DNA of 64,000 bases from Candidula unifasciata (Eukaryota; Mollusca; Gastropoda; Stylommatophora; Geomitridae): the NCBI GenBank assembly GCA_905116865.2, contig CAJHNH020001112.1, positions 684,671 through 748,670 of the forward strand, given 5' to 3'. Shown piece after piece: positions 54,201 to 60,200 of this stretch. The notes under the pieces are model-generated. The model was not told the origin of the DNA, ran no database searches, and worked only from the letters and a program-made list of their open reading frames with translations. How positions within the stretch are numbered: position 1 is the stretch's first letter; every line of letters starts with the position of its first letter. The position numbers were made by a program, and so were the translations under genes.

Positions 54201-57200
54201 ATGCTGACATATCTTACGTTATATATGCAGAAAACATAATGAGAAATGTCAAAAATGACCAGACCTGTGGCAGTCATGAACTTCTCATAATTAGTGTTAT
54301 CCTTATTCTGGAATTTCGCTATGCAGATGATACAGTCCTCCTTTCAAACAAACCAGAGGGAAAAGAAAATTTAATGTCTGTCCAAAAACACAGTAAACAT
54401 CAAAACCTATTCTTGAATTTAAAGAAAATGAAACTAATGTCCACAGACAAAACTGGCTGTCACCCAAAAATAACAATAAATGATGAAGAAATTAAAAATG
54501 TCACAAACTTTGAATATCTAGGCTCTATTAATAAAAATATTAAAAAAATGAAGACTGTTTGACGGAAATCCAAAGGAGGATGGCCATAGCAATGCAAAGA
54601 TTAAACAGCATTAAAAGTCTATGGTTACGCACCAGCAAGGAAATCAAAATTAAAGTTTTGAGAGCATGCATGCTACAGAAATATTCTCAGAATACCATAG
54701 ACAAAGAAAGGAAGAATTCTGACATTTTAAAAGATCTGAACATCAAGGAGGATTGGCTTATAAACAGCATCTTGTCTAGGAAGCTGAAAAATTCTGGCCA
54801 TATCAAACGCCACGACGGATTTGAAAAAGTAATAGCAGAAAGCATGGTACCAGGAAGGAGGGGCAGGAGCTGATTAACACGAAGATGGGCACAGGATATA
54901 GGTGACTCCTTGGATATGATGTTCTGCAAAGGACCTGCTACATGATTACGATCTTATGTTTAGTCATGAATTCTCAACAACAACAAAAACACACAAAATA
55001 AAAAACCTAACAAAATATTTGTTTCCTTTATGAATTGTACAAAGTTTCCTGTGGAAGTAGTATACCATGAGTTTAGTGCAACTCTTGTCTCTGGTGAACA
55101 CTGGCTAGGACCTTCTGGGACAAAGAGTTTAGACTTATAATTTAAAGTTGCCAATATTTGTGTTCAAGTAGTTGAAATAAAAACACTATATGACAGAAGG
55201 AACTAAACTAACAATTTGGATACATAGAGTTAATGAAACAATGTGATAAAGGAAAATCTAACATTTATGCTAGTTTTTGGCTAGCAATGAAAGCATTCAA
55301 GTAGCATCTTACAGAAAGAGTTCAGCTTTCAGTTATTCAATGAAGCATCTAGCTCGTTATGAATATAATCTGTAATTAATCTCCAAACACCCTGTGTCCT
55401 GTTCTCTGTTGTTGTTGGTGAGGTTTTTTTTTTGGTTTTGTTCATTGTATAAATTGATTATTAATTTTCTGACCTTGCTACTGATTCAGGTTCAATCAAA
55501 GTTTAGCATTAGGAATAATAATTAGAAATTATTTTAAAATAGCAAATTAAGAAACAACATTATAGCCCTCATGACATTCCCATCTTAAGCAGTCAACACA
55601 GAGTTCCAAGTCCCATGGTACGAGCAAAAGTCTCAATGTGGGTCCATCTTGTCTTTCCTCTGATTGTAGTCTGTCAGATCCCATGTTCCAAGTCCCATGG
55701 TACGAGCAAAAGTCTCAATGTGGGTCCATCTTGTCTTTCCTCTGAATGCTGTCTGCCAGATCCCATGTTCCAAGTCCCATGGTACGAGCAAAAGTCTCAA
55801 TGTGGGGTCATCTTGTCTTTCCTCTGATTGTTGTCTGTCAGATCCCATGTTCCAAGTCCCATGGTACGAGCAAAAGTCTCAATGTGGGTCCATCTTGTCT
55901 TTCCTCTGATTGTTGTCTGTCAGATCCCATGTTCCAAGTCCCATGGTACGAGCAAAAGTCTCAATGTGGGTCCATCTTGTCTTTCCTCTGATTGTTGTCT
56001 GTCAGATCCCATGTTCCAAGTCCCATGGTACGAGCAAAAGTCTCAATGTGGGTCCATCTTGTCTTTCCTCTGATTGTTGTCTGTCAGATCCCATGGCCAT
56101 TTCCTGCAGCACCAAATCTCTTTGGACAGCGATTTATTTGTACTTCCGCAATGTTCCCTTACTTTCAAACGGCCTTGACAACATCTAGCTTGTCATGCAT
56201 CAGTTTACACTAAAGAAATGAAAGAATGTGGCCACAATAAGAAACCAAACCTGGTGTTAAAAAAAAAATGTTAATCCTGCCACAATTAGAAACCAAAACT
56301 ATTTTTTTTTTATTCTGTCACAATTAGAAACCAAACCCAGTAAAGAAGCACAAAATGTGCAATATTTTCAAGCAATAATACAAGAAATTCATTGACGAGG
56401 GAAAAAACCAAAAGAATAATATGATCAGTTCATCTTACTTGAATGGGAAGTTAACAATTGAAAAACTGCTGACAGATGACAGGCGGGATTGATTCTGCGA
56501 CTTCACAAGTGCCTCTCTAAGTGATCGCAGTGACTCCCTGTAGAAAGTCTGGAGTGACAAGCACAGTTGCAGTCTTGCACACAAGCTATCCTCTGTATCA
56601 AGAACATCTCCTGAGCTTCTGATCTTTGTTCTAGATTCCTAAAATAAACAGTTGTTATGTGCTATTGACAGACATAGCCTCACATTTTCTTTCATCCTAT
56701 GACTGAACAGTAAAGATGAATATATATATATATATATATATATTTTAATTACATGATTGAAAAATAGCGCTATAGTAATATTTCTCACCCATCAAAGATT
56801 CAAACAGCGGTGAATGGAGAGTGTGAAGCAACAATGAAATTCATAATCTGTTTAAATCATCACTGATAGACTGAAATGGTTGGGGCATATTGAAAGAATG
56901 TCAGATGACAGGGAAGTAAAAACTGTCTATAAATGGTCGCAGACCATGAGGCAAACCAACAAGAATATGGAGAGATAATATCCAGACCTGCAAAAACTTG
57001 GTGTTACCAACTGGAAATAGAAGGCCAACCAGATAGATGAATTGAAATGGGTGATATCTGCAGCAATGAACCTCAAGTGCTCAAAATGCTGAAGAAGTAG
57101 AAGAAGAATATTTCTCACTCACAATCTCTGCATCCCACAACCCAATAGTAGACATCTTTAGCTCTATGAAAATTAGGCCAACAGCCAAACTAATACTTTC

Positions 57201-60200
57201 ATTTTGTATCTGCAGCAATTACTAATGCATACAAGTCAACAAATTGATAATCTGATATATAAATTTAACTATATCTTAGGGATACTATTTATTTTTATTA
57301 TATATCTTCTTCAGCTTCTTACTGTCAGAGGCTTTTACCTCCATGTAAAACTTCCAATGTTTCATTCTATTTTTTGACCGATCTACATTCTGTGTGGTCA
57401 TAAGGAGTATCCAACCAATTGCATAATTTCACTGTTTACTTCAGAGTTTCAATGCTTGTGATTCACCTTAATGTCTGATTGAAATTAGCTTATATTACCT
57501 CTTCTGTTATCAACTGGTTGGGATGTAGAGATGCTGAAGCATACATGGTGGTGAAGCAGGACCAAGGTTCATACTGGTCAAGATCTATGTATACTTCTCC
57601 TTTGGCATCCTAAAAAAAGGTTCCCAACTGACAGCCTGACCAATGCTACTTTCTCTAAAGTTAGGACGCATTAGCCTAAAAGATGAGGAACCAACAGTCT
57701 GAACACAAATAAGCCAAATCTGTAAAATAGATGAACACGCAAAACTCAAGTTTCTGAAACAAGATCAAAGTCTAAAATGGACAAATAATCAGGATTTTGG
57801 GGAGGAATTTAGTTGGTAAACATGAAGAAGAAAAGTTTCAATTGGTCCTTACTTGATGTGATCTGAAGAGGCTCTAATAATAAAACAACACAACATCAAA
57901 ACTCACCCTGAGTTTATTTTCAACCATTTTGTTGAAAGTTTTATGTTGGGGGTCACCTTGATACACAGTGATAAAGTCATTCACTTCTTCTGCTATTTTG
58001 TCCCATAGTTCATCTCTGTCTTCCAAAACATTCCATGTATGCTGTTTAATGTATTCTTTGCAGATCTGCACAAGCTGATTGGTGACCTTAAATTAACAAC
58101 AGTTTCAAAATTAAAACAGAAATAATGTGTACAACATTGTAAACTGAGTTACAAAATTTACATTGGCTTTTAGTACACCATTTTAGGTGGTGAATAAATT
58201 ATCCCATATTTGCCAAACTTCTGCAATGGAGGACTGAGCATATATGGGAATATCCAATGTGCAGTGACATCGATTGTGATAAACTTACATAAACAGTACA
58301 TTTAATTTCATCATGCATCTTTTATCTCCAAGTGTGAGTGCAAGTCTTAACCGCAGACTGTCTTCTATAAGCACTGATATATCCAGTGGTTCTATGTCAG
58401 TCTTACAGAGTGCAAGGTGTGTGGTCCCTAATAGGCTTGATGTAGAAGATACCATGAACCAAAGGGAGGTGAAAAGAAATCATCTCATTTCAGTACAATT
58501 TTCCTTTGTGGGTTTTCAAGCCAAGTACAGAAGAGTTAAAAAAAAAAAGATACTCACTGCCCCTATCTAACATGTCGTAAGAAGTCACTAATTAAGGGTT
58601 TGCTGAAATTGGACAAGTTGGCCTAAAAGATACTGCAGGACAGTGGTTAACCACAACATAGCATGCCAAAACCATTTAAAGGACAAACAAAGTTGTCATT
58701 TAGTGGAAATCTGAGAGATTCTCTGCTTACTACTTTTGACCAGATGGGAAAACCTGTTTGAAGTAAACTAAACAGCTTCAGTCTGCAATCACCTGCAATG
58801 GCCAAACCTCCCTAGTTGTCCCCTAAGGTGCAATTGACAGATTACAGTTTAAAAATTGTTAATTTTCCTAGAGAGAACAATTAACGTTATCGAGATAATT
58901 AAACATTAGGAAATGAAACAATATTATCAAAGAACATACAAAAGTATAAAATATATCAAATATATTAGTTAAGGCATGCCATGTTCAATAAAGGTATAGA
59001 CTCTAAATCTTTTCAAAGTAGAAAATTATGGCATACTTTCACTTGTTTTAGATGTATAGATTACATTTCTAACCTTTCTGTAAAAAAAAAAAAAAAACGG
59101 ACAGAATCCATTTGCATATTGTGTGGGCTAAAAAAAAAAAAACTGTTGGAAATAAAATAAGTACAGATCAAACAAGCAGCTTCAAAAGCTAAATTTTACT
59201 GGGAAGCTAAACTGGTCAACAAATGCTTGCAGAAGTCAGATGGTTTGGCTGAAAGGCGTAAATGTTGCAGCCATGATGTGTTGACAAATAATGCCTTAAA
59301 AAAGATGAGGGTACTGTGTACCATTGTGTACCACCAGAAAAATAGTCCTGCTTACAGAGATACTCACATACAATTGAAAAAAAAAATGGTGAGTTGAGGT
59401 TTGGAAAGCTATTTAACATTGAGTGGAATCGGGTTGCAAATGATACTATTAAAATGGCAACTTTTCGCCGACTACCTGTGTGTGGGAATGTCCTAAATGC
59501 AATGATGCCAATTTCTGATCCATTCATTCTATCCAGCATTCTTAGCAGTATCAGCACTAGCAAACATTCTATGATACCTTTGTAAGTAATACACCAAGAA
59601 ACCCGGAGCGAGCATAGAAACGAGAGACGGAGTCCATCTGCTTCATGGAGTTCATCAGGCCAGGTAATACATGACTAATCATGTTTGTTGGGCTGGCATT
59701 CTGGCACATTTTGTCCAAGTGTCGCTTCAATGACTCCATGTATTTCACTTTATCTTTTGCATCATTCAAGCCATCTGTGATGCTGTTGGCATAACATTGC
59801 AACAAATAAGATCATGCAAGACAGATGGTTTTCTAAATAAAATGTTAATGCTCAAGCAATGATTAATTCACCTGACACAATAAAGGACCTCTGATTCAAC
59901 CAGACCTGGTTTGTCTTGCAGCATTAGTGGTTTCAATTGTCTTTTTAATCAGCATGGTATATACCTCCCTGATTCCCCATAGTGGTTCCAAGGTCAGAGG
60001 AGGAGGAGAAGCAGAAAAAGATGAAGAAGAAAAATAAGAAGAAGGAGGAGGAGGAGAAGAAGATAAGGAAAAAGAAAAAGGAGATGAGGAAGGAGGAGGA
60101 GGCAGAGGAGGAGGCAGAGGAGAAGAAGAAGAAGATGTTGCTAATCCTGGATAGTGGATTAGATTTTTTGCTTCTTGGATAAGGGCTAAATTCTATGAAG

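Noticed and set aside
55615..56188. Six regularly spaced direct repeats, at first sight CRISPR-like or a repeat protein
   Set aside because: The units are contiguous with no unique spacers, the period of 82 is not a multiple of three, and the flanks match LINE-derived sequence. It is a minisatellite in an animal intron.
59982..60182. Lys/Glu-rich ORF
   Set aside because: Translation of a purine microsatellite, with no splice or start context.
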